Below, piece by piece: positions 1 to 7,675 of a DNA stretch of 64,000 nt (within the stretch, counting starts at the first letter, position 1; each line of letters opens with the position of its first letter). Location: positions 186,001-250,000 of the forward strand of contig JABFGB010000001.1 of assembly GCA_013112715.1 (NCBI GenBank), written 5' to 3'. The notes below the pieces were generated by a model. It was not told where the DNA came from and did not search any database. It worked only from the letters and a program-made list of their open reading frames with translations. This stretch comes from Chloroflexota bacterium (GTDB lineage Bacteria > Chloroflexota > Anaerolineae > Aggregatilineales > J027). The translations under genes were made by a program, and so were the position numbers.

Positions 1-104
1 TAGATTTAGGCTTTTGCTAGGTCTGCCCCGCAAGTTTGTATGTTATATATAATCTCAGGCCTGAAATTGCATCAATAAGCCTTAATCCCTACTCAAAAAT
101 ACTC

Positions 105-140
105 TCAAAATCTCTCAAAACGAAACCTGAGAGATTTTGA
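105..140. repeat. 12-bp perfect inverted repeat
   Basis: The arms TCAAAATCTCTC (105-116) and GAGAGATTTTGA (129-140) are exact reverse complements around a 12-nt loop. The repeat lies 72 bases before the first supported start codon. It has no T-run, so it does not look like a simple intrinsic terminator. It could be an operator or a hairpin in the leader of the small gene that follows. The rest of bases 1-211 shows nothing I can support. Confidence 0.5.
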
Positions 141-211
141 TAGGCACACCGCGCTATTGTATGAACAACTTGATGGATCGGAAAGAACAACTCCAAAGGG
201 GTAGAATTACA

Positions 212-406
212 ATGAACATTTCTCAAAACTGGCGGCTAAATCCCCAACGGTATACCCTCGAAGGGTCGTCCAATGAACAGGGTGAGGTCACTTTTCCGCC
301 ACGTCCCAATATCGAAAACCGCTCGCCCGAACACTACGAATTTGAACTCGATAGTGATGTCGAGACCGAAGTAACTGAAGCCGTAGCGATTCAGCGAGTT
401 GCCTAA
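212..406 (+). CDS. DUF35 zinc-ribbon-like small protein lacking cysteines
   Basis: 64 aa. The ATG at 212 follows an AAAGGGG Shine-Dalgarno at 195-201; starts further upstream lack one and run into the inverted repeat. The N-terminus (ISQNWRLNPQRYTLEG, then FPPRP) matches the start of DUF35 rubredoxin-like zinc-ribbon proteins, which usually carry two CxxC pairs around the FPPR motif. Here every cysteine is gone: there is none in the protein. It ends 5 bases before a separate gene encoding the OB-fold half normally fused to or paired with this ribbon, so the two are probably co-transcribed and may act together. DUF35 proteins accompany thiolases and HMG-CoA synthase and bind acyl-CoA; that role is known for the family, not shown here. 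The acidic C-terminus is unassigned. Confidence 0.75.
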   Translation: MNISQNWRLNPQRYTLEGSSNEQGEVTFPPRPNIENRSPEHYEFELDSDVETEVTEAVAIQRVA

Positions 407-411
407 TTATT

Positions 412-714
412 ATGAGCGTCCAAACGTCGCCAACGACCTCTCCTACCCCTGTCAAACTCGGCGGCAAAGGTGAGGTCTACAGCTTTACCATTGTGACCGA
501 CCCCCCGGCGGGTTTTGAAGAGCAAGCGCCCTATGTTTTGGCGTTGGTGCGCCTAGCCGAAGGGCCATTGGTAACGGCCCAACTGACCGACCTCGATAGC
601 CCACCACAGATCGGAATGCAGGTCGAAATGGTCACACGCAAACTGAGCACTGAAGGCCCTGAGGGGATTATTATCTACGGCTATAAATTCCGCCCTCTGT
701 TAAATCCAGCTTGA
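412..714 (+). CDS. DUF35 OB-fold domain protein
   Basis: 100 aa. After a Ser/Thr/Pro-rich start of about 15 residues comes a single OB-fold: GKGEVYSFTIV, then YVLALVRLAEGPLVTAQL, then IGMQVEMVTRK and a final YGYKFRP strand. This is the usual C-terminal half of DUF35 proteins, including the buried GxVYSFT and YKFRP segments. It lies 5 bases after the cysteine-free ribbon-like gene, so the normally bipartite protein is here in two reading frames. Partners of this family are thiolase or HMG-CoA synthase subunits in substrate channelling, but none is encoded within the window. A strong terminator follows, so the pair ends the transcript. Confidence 0.85.
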   Translation: MSVQTSPTTSPTPVKLGGKGEVYSFTIVTDPPAGFEEQAPYVLALVRLAEGPLVTAQLTDLDSPPQIGMQVEMVTRKLSTEGPEGIIIYGYKFRPLLNPA

Positions 715-737
715 TTCAAAATCACCCTGAACATTTT

Positions 738-782
738 AAAACTCCGACGTGTATATATTTTGAAGAACACGCCGGAGTTTTT
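738..782 (+). terminator. Intrinsic terminator after DUF35 pair
   Basis: The arms AAAACTCCG (738-746) and CGGAGTTTT (773-781), with CGTGT/ACACG (748-752/767-771) inside and one mismatch, form a long stem. The 3' arm ends in a T-run. It sits 24 bases after the OB-fold stop codon. Confidence 0.75.
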
Positions 783-861
783 GGTTATGCCCCTTTTACC
801 TTTGCGGTTCTTACGGTATCATATTGACGCGAATAGCTTATTTTTGGGAGATAATTTGCTA

Positions 862-1272
862 ATGAAACGTGCTGTTTTGATGATAGTTCCCCTGCTGGTG
901 ATCTTGAGTCTCTCAGCGTGCAGCGGTGATGTTTATAGCCTCGCCTATACCGCCTCCGGGGATGGCACAAACCCCAATGCACTTGTTGAAAATAGTGGAC
1001 AATTTTTGGTCACCGATGACTTAAACGTGGTTGTTCGATTGAACAAACATAACGATGATGTTGAAGTCGAAGCCCGTTTCTATCTACCAGAAGACGTGCC
1101 GTTAGGTGATCCGCTGAAGATAACGGCCAGCAAAGATGTCGGCACGGTGGTACTTGGCTTGGATTATGAAACCCGCCCCGATCAAACTACTGACTGGCCG
1201 CGTGGCACCTATAAAGTAGATATTTTTGTAGATGGCGAGAAATCCGAGACGATCTCTTTTAAAGTCGGTTAA
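862..1272 (+). CDS. Small secreted lipoprotein, unknown function
   Basis: 136 aa. The ATG at 862 follows GGGAG (846-850); a longer reading frame would start inside the preceding terminator and is rejected. Residues 1-18 form a basic, hydrophobic lipoprotein signal ending in the lipobox LSAC, so the mature protein begins at Cys and would be anchored on the outer face of the membrane. The mature part is beta-rich and ends with a pattern resembling an Ig-like accessory domain (WPRGTYKVDIFVDGEKSETISF). I do not recognise the family. It lies between two terminators and is probably monocistronic. Confidence 0.75.
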   Translation: MKRAVLMIVPLLVILSLSACSGDVYSLAYTASGDGTNPNALVENSGQFLVTDDLNVVVRLNKHNDDVEVEARFYLPEDVPLGDPLKITASKDVGTVVLGLDYETRPDQTTDWPRGTYKVDIFVDGEKSETISFKVG

Positions 1273-1303
1273 AGGATTCGCCGTTTCATATGCCCAAATG
1301 TTG

Positions 1304-1328
1304 AAAGCCCATAAAAATTGGGCTTTTT
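1304..1328 (+). terminator. Intrinsic terminator after lipoprotein gene
   Basis: The stem AAAGCCCA (1304-1311) / TGGGCTTT (1319-1326) has a 7-nt A-rich loop and runs into TTTTT. It lies 31 bases past the stop codon. Confidence 0.75.
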
Positions 1329-1519
1329 GCATCTAAATTTTAGGATAAAACTCTCACCCACGAATAAAGTTCTTTAAGGTATACTAGAAGATAAATGGCG
1401 ACCTTTGCATGTATAGCCCCATCTAGCTGTGGAGGTCATATCGAAAACGAAAAAAGGCATTATTTGTTCTATCCCCATTGTTCAGTTTCAAGTCTAACCT
1501 TGTGAGAGGAGTTTTTCGC

Positions 1520-2809
1520 ATGGCTGTTATACAGTCAGCCCCTATTACCGCCCCCAATGAGGCCTATCAGACCGCAATGGCGCAGTATGACCGGGCCGTA
1601 TCGTATCTGAATTTACATGATGGTCTAGTCGAGTTCATGCGTCACCCCAAACGGGAATATACGTTCCATTTCCCGGTACGGATGGACAACGACGAAGTAC
1701 AGATGTTCACCGGCTATCGTGTCCATCACAACACTGTCCTCGGCCCTTCCAAAGGTGGTATTCGCTACGCACCGTATGTCAACATTGATGAAGTACGCGC
1801 TCTCGCCATGTGGATGACATGGAAATGTGCATTGGTTGGCCTTCCCTATGGGGGAGCTAAAGGTGGCGTCATCTGCGACCCCAAAGTGCTTTCTAGACGT
1901 GAAAATGAAGCCCTTACCCGCCGTTTTGCCTCAGAGTTAGCCCCCGTCATTAGTCCCTACAGTGATATTCCCGCTCCCGATATGGGTACCAACGCCCAAA
2001 CAATGGCATGGATGATGGATACCTATTCGATGACAATGGGCTATTCTGTCCCCGGTGTCGTCACAGGCAAGCCCATCAACATCGGTGGGAGTGAAGGCCG
2101 CGAAGAAGCTACCGGACGCGGCACGGTCATCGTCATGGAAGAAGCCCTTAAGCACGCCCAAGACCAAGAAACCGACAAAAACGAAATCAAGGTTGTGGTG
2201 CAAGGCTTTGGAAATGTAGGCTCATTTGCTTCCCTTTATGCCGATGAATTAGGCTATAAGGTCATCGGGGTCAGCGATGTCAGTGGCGGGGTCTATAATC
2301 CCAATGGCCTCGATATTCGTGAACTCTTTAATTACACCCGTCAAGGCAAGATGCTCAAAGATTATATCAGCCGCGATGTGGATCATGTCACCAACGCTGA
2401 ATTGCTAGAACTCCCCTGTGATGTGCTAATCCCTGCCGCAATGGAAGGTCAAATCACCCATAAGAATGCGGATAAAATCCGAGCCAAGCTGATTGTGGAG
2501 GGCGCGAACGGCCCCACCACCACCGAAGCCGACGATATTCTGAACGAACGTGGCATCCTTGTCGTGCCAGACATTCTTGCCAACGCGGGTGGTGTTACTG
2601 TTTCCTACTTTGAATGGGTACAAGACCTGCAAATGTTCTCGTGGGACATTGATGAAATCCGCCGCCAACTGCAACGGATTTTGGTCAAGGCGTTTGACAA
2701 AGTGGCCCAAGTACGTGAGGACTTTGGTACCGATATGCGGACTGCCGCGCAAATTCATGCCATCAAGCGCGTTGCCGACGCCACGATGACACGTGGCTTC
2801 TATCCGTGA
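1520..2809 (+). CDS. gdhA: Glutamate dehydrogenase (Glu/Leu/Phe/Val family)
   Basis: 429 aa, the usual length for hexameric bacterial and archaeal glutamate dehydrogenases. It interconverts glutamate and 2-oxoglutarate plus ammonium with NAD(P) in the cytoplasm. The start chosen is the ATG at 1520 after GAGAGGAG; a reading frame 14 codons longer lacks a Shine-Dalgarno. The substrate domain carries GPSKGGIRY (Lys78), the WKCAL lysine (Lys102) and PYGGAKGG with the catalytic Lys114, then the PAPDMGT motif. The Rossmann domain has the GFGNVGS dinucleotide motif. Cofactor preference cannot be read with confidence. The gene is flanked by terminators and stands alone; a TATACT at 1380-1385 may be its -10 box, but no clear -35 accompanies it. 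Confidence 0.96.
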   Translation: MAVIQSAPITAPNEAYQTAMAQYDRAVSYLNLHDGLVEFMRHPKREYTFHFPVRMDNDEVQMFTGYRVHHNTVLGPSKGGIRYAPYVNIDEVRALAMWMTWKCALVGLPYGGAKGGVICDPKVLSRRENEALTRRFASELAPVISPYSDIPAPDMGTNAQTMAWMMDTYSMTMGYSVPGVVTGKPINIGGSEGREEATGRGTVIVMEEALKHAQDQETDKNEIKVVVQGFGNVGSFASLYADELGYKVIGVSDVSGGVYNPNGLDIRELFNYTRQGKMLKDYISRDVDHVTNAELLELPCDVLIPAAMEGQITHKNADKIRAKLIVEGANGPTTTEADDILNERGILVVPDILANAGGVTVSYFEWVQDLQMFSWDIDEIRRQLQRILVKAFDKVAQVREDFGTDMRTAAQIHAIKRVADATMTRGFYP

Positions 2810-2833
2810 TGCGCTAACCGAATATAAAAAACG

Positions 2834-2862
2834 AAAAAGGACGGGGCAACCTGTCCTTTTTT
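2834..2862. terminator. Bidirectional terminator between convergent genes
   Basis: AAAAAGGAC (2834-2842) pairs with GTCCTTTTT (2853-2861), with GG/CC inside, giving a stem flanked by A- and T-runs. It serves the dehydrogenase on the plus strand and can also act on the converging response regulator gene. Confidence 0.8.
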
Positions 2863-2890
2863 GATTGAATCATGAAAAATCCTTCAATGG

Positions 2891-5089
2891 TTACGCCATA
2901 GTCTGTTCGCTGTAATAGCGGATAAAGCGCTCAATCGCTTCGGGTTCCAACAAACGCCCCGGCGCGGTAATGCTATAACTGCTAGCCCACACCGACCCAT
3001 ATACCTGCGGGTCTTGGCCTAGCGCCTCCAATAAATAGCGATTGGTCTCGCCCATCAAGATGTCCATCATCTCGGCAGGCTGCGCTTTGACAGGAATTTC
3101 GACGTGAACATTTACCCACAACTCCCCCACCCGAACATCCACAAAATCCCAATCCTGCTCGCTAGCGACTTTTTGCAGCCAATAGCCGAGGGGTTCGCTA
3201 TAATCCACTAAGTGGATATTGGGCGCTTGCAATAACCACAAACACGCAAAACCGGCATAGCTTCCCGGCTCCCGCACAGTCGGGCCAGTCTTCACCTCGC
3301 GCAGTCCAGCAGGTGCTTTTAGGTCAGTGGGGCGGCTGTGTTGGGTGGGGACATCTTCCTCGATAATGGTTGCTGTCTGTTCGACCATTTCAGGCGAGGC
3401 TGGCACATGCACTTCATCTGTATGGGCAGTTTTCTCAGGAATCAGCATCAGGGCCTCGGTCAATTGGGCCACCTGCTTGCGAATCATGCGCACAGGCAAA
3501 TCCCCGGAAAATACTAGCGTCAGCGTCAAATCATCCACACTGCGCACACTGAACAACAGGCATTGCCCATAGCCTTCCAGATGCAGATAACGCATTCGGG
3601 TATTATTTTCGCCCTCACGGTGCCATGCCATCAACACCGCTTGAACAATTTCGTGCCATATGTCGCTCGAAAAATTGCCCGTGCGCCCCACTGGATAATC
3701 ATGATGCGTCAGCAAAATCCCCAGCGCCGAGTTCTCTAACGAAAGCTGGGTGAGTTGCAATGCGGCCCGTGCAATCACATCCATCTCCCCCAACATTTCC
3801 TCCACCGCCGCCTCATCAACCGGCAGTAATTCGGTTTCGGGTAGCGTTGCCTCTGAATATTGATCGGGCAGCACCATCGCCTGTGTAACTTCCTCTAGGG
3901 TGGTAGGAACTAACTCAGCCTCATCTATCACCGTCTTCATGCTATCCGTGCCGGTTTTGGAAAGCACCGCATATAAACGTGGGTCTTGGTCACTTTCGGC
4001 TTCGGCAAGGGCTTCCAGCAGTTCCACATTAATCGGGCCAGAATCATGACTTGGCCCTTGCAGCCACTCAATTTCTTCCCGGCTCAACGGGTCGGGGATT
4101 AAATCAAATTCCGGCAGCAGGATGGGCTGAGTCACCGCGAGATAGGGCGTCGTATCATATTCTTTCGGTTCAAATAGGTCGGGGTCTATCGGTTGCAGGC
4201 GCTCTCCCGTTTTTTCTAATAATTCCTCAACCGTTGTTGGGGAGGGATGCAGCGCCTTGAGGAGTTCGCCCAGATAAGCCCGTTCTTCTTTGGTGCGCGG
4301 CTTTAACCATGAGGGCAAAGGCCGAATTTGAGGCTGTCCGCTCTGCTGCGAAAGCTGTTCAATACGCATCAGGACTGTATCCAATGGCGTGGCTTCATTT
4401 TCGGTAATACGCAGTGCCGCCGCCGCCATCGAGCCTGTGTTTTCTCCTACCTCTACCGCTCGAGTGGCTAGCGGACTGCCAACAGATTCAGGTGAGGTGG
4501 GTAGCACCTGTTGACTTTCGTTAGCTTCATGGCCTCCCAAAATCTCCGCGACGACTGCCGGGTCTTGTAACAATTCCAGCACCCGCCCCACCGTCGCACC
4601 TTCATCAATCGGCGGTTCCGGGTCAATCGCTTGCATCATCGCGGCCTCAACCACTGTCTCGATTGGGACAACATTATCTCGACGGATAGAAGATTCATTG
4701 GCCTTGTTGCGTAGATTGGAGTAAAAATCATAGCCCTGTTTAATGGCATGTTCAATCAATTGGGCTAAATCTCGTGCTACATAAGGTTTGTGGGCATATC
4801 CTTGTACATCCAACGCGGGCACACGGTCGGGGTCATTTGGCGTACTACCCGACACAATAACGGGCAAATCCGGTTGGCGCACCCGCATCCCCAAAATGAG
4901 TTCCGCAGGGTCGCCATGTTCAAGGTGCAAATCCACCACCGCAACCGAATACCGTTGTTCATCAAGCGCCGAAAGGGCTGGACGTGAGCGGCCCATGGCC
5001 CGGACATCAAAATCTAACTCCTCAAGAGCTTTTTTTAGCCGCAGAATAAACCCAATATCCGAATCTACAATCAAAACCCGCCGTGTCAT
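2891..5089 (-). CDS. Response regulator with C-terminal Y1 transposase-like domain
   Basis: 732 aa. Residues 1-115 are a CheY-like receiver: VLIVD, phospho-acceptor Asp53 in VVDLH, and Lys101 in AHKPY. Residues about 115-420 are acidic, low-complexity and unassigned. Residues about 440-560 (ARAALQLTQLSLENSALGIL onward) resemble a roadblock/longin-type fold. Residues about 610-732 match the layout of IS200/RAYT-type Y1 transposases: a WLLQAPN strand in place of the usual KYR segment, an EQDWDF helix end, a WVNVHVEIPVKAQPAEMM core, a GETNRYLLEA helix, a WASSYSITAPG strand and a final RYYSEQ helix. The HUH metal motif is changed to NVH (660-662), but the C-terminal Tyr725 and Gln729 positions are kept. 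Inference: a domesticated nucleic-acid-binding output rather than an active transposase. The gene is monocistronic. Confidence 0.8.
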   Translation of the reverse strand: MTRRVLIVDSDIGFILRLKKALEELDFDVRAMGRSRPALSALDEQRYSVAVVDLHLEHGDPAELILGMRVRQPDLPVIVSGSTPNDPDRVPALDVQGYAHKPYVARDLAQLIEHAIKQGYDFYSNLRNKANESSIRRDNVVPIETVVEAAMMQAIDPEPPIDEGATVGRVLELLQDPAVVAEILGGHEANESQQVLPTSPESVGSPLATRAVEVGENTGSMAAAALRITENEATPLDTVLMRIEQLSQQSGQPQIRPLPSWLKPRTKEERAYLGELLKALHPSPTTVEELLEKTGERLQPIDPDLFEPKEYDTTPYLAVTQPILLPEFDLIPDPLSREEIEWLQGPSHDSGPINVELLEALAEAESDQDPRLYAVLSKTGTDSMKTVIDEAELVPTTLEEVTQAMVLPDQYSEATLPETELLPVDEAAVEEMLGEMDVIARAALQLTQLSLENSALGILLTHHDYPVGRTGNFSSDIWHEIVQAVLMAWHREGENNTRMRYLHLEGYGQCLLFSVRSVDDLTLTLVFSGDLPVRMIRKQVAQLTEALMLIPEKTAHTDEVHVPASPEMVEQTATIIEEDVPTQHSRPTDLKAPAGLREVKTGPTVREPGSYAGFACLWLLQAPNIHLVDYSEPLGYWLQKVASEQDWDFVDVRVGELWVNVHVEIPVKAQPAEMMDILMGETNRYLLEALGQDPQVYGSVWASSYSITAPGRLLEPEAIERFIRYYSEQTMA

Positions 5090-5176
5090 GAATTTGCCTC
5101 TAATCGCGTTTCAATAGCTGCACCTCTTAGGATAGCAGAAAACTTTTGCCCCCCGCAACGAGTAGGCAAATAAAAA

Positions 5177-5213
5177 TCCCCCCACCGAGCCTCGACAGCC
5201 ACTAATGGAGGGA
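5177..5213 (-). terminator. Terminator downstream of solute-binding protein 1
   Basis: On the minus strand TCCCTCCA (5213-5206) pairs with TGGGGGGA (5184-5177) with one mismatch, followed by a T-rich run (5176-5169). It lies about 65 bases past the stop of the binding-protein gene. Confidence 0.6.
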
Positions 5214-5228
5214 CTTTTGTGACTTACA

Positions 5229-5258
5229 CCGGGGAGAGGTAAAGCCCCTCATCCCCGG
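5229..5258 (-). terminator. GC-rich hairpin directly after solute-binding protein 1
   Basis: CCGGGGA (5229-5235) pairs with TCCCCGG (5252-5258), and GAGG (5236-5239) with CCTC (5247-5250). There is no T-run of its own. It precedes the terminator at 5177-5213 and may stabilise the 3' end of the mRNA. Confidence 0.45.
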
Positions 5259-5278
5259 CCAAGTTTTATTGGGCTAAA

Positions 5279-7042
5279 TTAGCCGCGAGCAGCCAACTTG
5301 GCAGCCATATCAATGCTGTACGCACCCCAGTGAGCGCCGCCGAACAGGCCGTCGGTCTCAAATGGGCCAGTGTACCATGGCTTGAACAGGCTGAAGCCGG
5401 AGCGCAGGAAGATCGGGGCAATTGGGAATTCACCTTCTTCGCCGAAGAATGCCTCTTCAACTTCCGCATACAGTTGTTCACGGACAGCCGGGTCACTTTC
5501 GCGGGCAGCCTGATCAATCAGGTCGTCCACTTCGGTGCAGGGGCGCATGAAGTTGTAGTCAACATTGCAGGACAGCACGTCATGTACCCAGTTGTTGGCG
5601 TCACCATAGTCAGGACCCCAGCCGAGTGTCCAAGCATTCGGACGATCCTGCGTGGGGGTCTTGGAGTCAACGACTTCCAACAGAACCGAGAATTCGAGTT
5701 GTTCGGTGTTGAACAGCGCGGGATCGCAACCGAGATATTCTTCAGCAGCGGCAGCCCAGAATTCAACCCATGTGCCAGCACCAGTGTAGGCAACGAGGTC
5801 AATGTTCGGGAAGCCTTCGCAGTTGGGATAACCAGCGGCTTCGAGTTGGGCAACCGCGTATTCGGGGTTGAAACCAACACCGACTTCATTGATGGGTGGC
5901 GCACCAGCCATACCGGGCGGGGTGAAGTGAATCATTGGCACACCACGACCACCACGAATTTGTTCCACAAACGCGGCGCGATCAATGATGGCGCTGAAGG
6001 CACGGCGGGCGTTTACATTGTCGAACGGCGCTTTGTCATGAGCATAGCCGAAATAGAACACAGCGAGGTCGAAGATTTGCAAAACTTGTTGAGACAGAAC
6101 TGGGTCGTTCAACACGTTTTGAATTTCAGCAGTGGGTACGCCCGTCGCATCCAGTTGATTGTCAAGGAAGAGGGCATAGGTGGTACCGCCGTCCTCAATG
6201 ATGGTCTGGTTGATGACTTCGATATTGCCGGTGCCGCTGAACAGATCAGCCGGGAGGGCTTCATTACGCATAAACACGCGGCGCACGCCACGAGTAATTT
6301 CGTCAACGAAGTATGGGCCATTGGTGATGATGTTGCCGGGGGCAGTCCATTCGTCACCGAATTCTTCAATGCCTTCCTGCGGCACAGGGCGGATCATCCA
6401 CATGGGGGTCATGGACAGGAAGAAACCAGCGGCGAATTGCAGTTCAATCACGACAGTGGTGTCATCCGGGGCGCTGACCTTGGTGGTGTCGCCAAAAACG
6501 AGGTCGTCAGTTACGGATTCGCTGGCGGTCTGATTGACCACATCGCAACCCGCAATTACGGTCGCCGCAATCGAGCCATAGTAGCTGCCCAAACGAGGAT
6601 CGCAAGCACGCTTGATGCCGTACACAAAGTCACCCGCGACAACGGGCCGCACGACGGTGGCGGTATCGCTGGCCGGGTCCCACTTCATCCAGTTGACATC
6701 GGTGCGGAGGCTGAACGTCCAAGTCAAACCATCGGCGCTGGCTTCCCAAGTCGTCGCCAGTTCGGGGGTAACCGCGCTGGTGATGGGGTCATAGTTGGTC
6801 AGGCCGAGGAACAGGTTTTCAATAGGGGTGATCGAAACAGTGTCAGACGCCAGAACCGGGTCGAGCGAACTAATTTCGCTGCTGTCGGCAGTATCACGGG
6901 TGACAGGTTCATCCTGACGATATTGAGCCGTAATGGTAATCTCGCTGTCGGCGGCGGCGGCAAAGCCGGTCGGCAGCAGAGCAACCACCATCGTCAGCAC
7001 CACGGCGACGACTGGGATCATCCGAAAGACTTTCTTTGACAT
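5279..7042 (-). CDS. Family 5 ABC transporter substrate-binding protein 1
   Basis: 587 aa. The start is the ATG at 7042, 8 bases after AGGAGGA; 8 extra upstream codons are rejected. A Sec signal peptide (MSKKVFR, hydrophobic core, LLPTGFAAA) has no lipobox cysteine, so the protein should be released or held by something other than a lipid. The mature protein is an SBP_bac_5 (OppA/DppA/NikA-like) peptide-binding fold, with SSEISSLDP near the start, ENLFLGLT, a GPYFVDEITRGVRRV segment and an APFDNVNARRAFSAIIDR segment typical of the family. It is the last of six tandem paralogues. No permease or ATPase gene lies in the window. The ligand is probably an oligopeptide, but this is inference from the family. 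Confidence 0.93.
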   Translation of the reverse strand: MSKKVFRMIPVVAVVLTMVVALLPTGFAAAADSEITITAQYRQDEPVTRDTADSSEISSLDPVLASDTVSITPIENLFLGLTNYDPITSAVTPELATTWEASADGLTWTFSLRTDVNWMKWDPASDTATVVRPVVAGDFVYGIKRACDPRLGSYYGSIAATVIAGCDVVNQTASESVTDDLVFGDTTKVSAPDDTTVVIELQFAAGFFLSMTPMWMIRPVPQEGIEEFGDEWTAPGNIITNGPYFVDEITRGVRRVFMRNEALPADLFSGTGNIEVINQTIIEDGGTTYALFLDNQLDATGVPTAEIQNVLNDPVLSQQVLQIFDLAVFYFGYAHDKAPFDNVNARRAFSAIIDRAAFVEQIRGGRGVPMIHFTPPGMAGAPPINEVGVGFNPEYAVAQLEAAGYPNCEGFPNIDLVAYTGAGTWVEFWAAAAEEYLGCDPALFNTEQLEFSVLLEVVDSKTPTQDRPNAWTLGWGPDYGDANNWVHDVLSCNVDYNFMRPCTEVDDLIDQAARESDPAVREQLYAEVEEAFFGEEGEFPIAPIFLRSGFSLFKPWYTGPFETDGLFGGAHWGAYSIDMAAKLAARG

Positions 7043-7102
7043 TTTTAAGCTCCTCCTAGAGAGCATCTTAAAACTTTTTATGTATTCAACTCATCATTGT
7101 CC

Positions 7103-7133
7103 GGGTTTGTCCGGCCTTCTGCCCCGGTAGCAT
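7103..7133 (-). promoter_or_regulatory. Leader block shared by SBP1 and SBP3
   Basis: On the plus strand this block reads gggtttgtccgg, then a variable stretch, then tgccccggtagcatg. The same pattern (gggttggtccgg, variable stretch, tgccccggaaagcatg) occurs at 11503-11534, also about 60 bases upstream of a binding-protein start. The surroundings are poorly conserved, which suggests a protein- or RNA-level regulatory element. Confidence 0.4.
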
Positions 7134-7590
7134 GGGTAGGCGTCGAGTGCGGCTGTTGCTCCTTTCTTAAAACCGTTGGCGCTTGGCTTCCAATGGTTGT
7201 ACAGGCTTACTTGCCAGGACAAGTCAAGGCTACAACCAGTTGGGTTGGGGACTCTTTGTAGAGAAAGGGAGTGTAGTGGGGAATTGGAATGGAAAGAGGG
7301 CAACAAGCTGTCCCTGCAATCCCAAAATGAACTTTCCGTGGCCCCATCAAAATAACTATTTCTCACAAAAGTAGGAAGCACAAGTCCACTAAATTTAAAT
7401 TTGTACTACAGGACTCACTCGATGCTGATATAAATTATAGCGATGTACACCGCTAGAATGCAAATGGTTCGCCACATTAGAGATTTTTAATCTACACCGT
7501 TTTTTAATAAAAGCCCTAATTTAAGCCGTAAATCGAATAATGTGAAGATTTATTTTGGGTCAACCTTACCACCCCAATTAAAGTACAACC

Positions 7591-7629
7591 AATAAAAATC
7601 CCCTCCACCATTCAATAGCTGAGGGGATT
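7591..7629 (-). terminator. Terminator of solute-binding protein 2
   Basis: AATCCCCTC (7597-7605) pairs perfectly with GAGGGGATT (7621-7629). On the minus strand the stem is followed by TTTATT. It lies 47 bases past the stop codon of SBP2. Confidence 0.8.
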
Positions 7630-7675
7630 GCGGGATGGAATCAAACCCACCCGTTGTTATTTTTAGCTGGCTCGG

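Larger units (their letters stand above)
7043..7675. other. 633-base gene-free stretch between SBP1 and SBP2
   Basis: It holds the Shine-Dalgarno of SBP1 (7051-7057), a block shared with the SBP3 leader (7103-7133), and the terminator of SBP2 (7591-7629). The central part, about 7140-7590, is AT-rich towards 7380-7560 and contains no reading frame I would support. It must hold the SBP1 promoter, but I cannot fix one. Confidence 0.5.

Noticed and set aside
760-861. Longer start for the small lipoprotein
   Set aside because: The extra codons lie inside a terminator hairpin and lack a Shine-Dalgarno.
5330-7039. Long open frame opposite SBP1 (569 codons)
   Set aside because: It is the antisense shadow of a well-supported gene, with no Shine-Dalgarno or recognisable protein pattern. 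Similar shadows lie opposite SBP3 (10107-11159) and the decaheme gene (53932-54705, 54769-55527).
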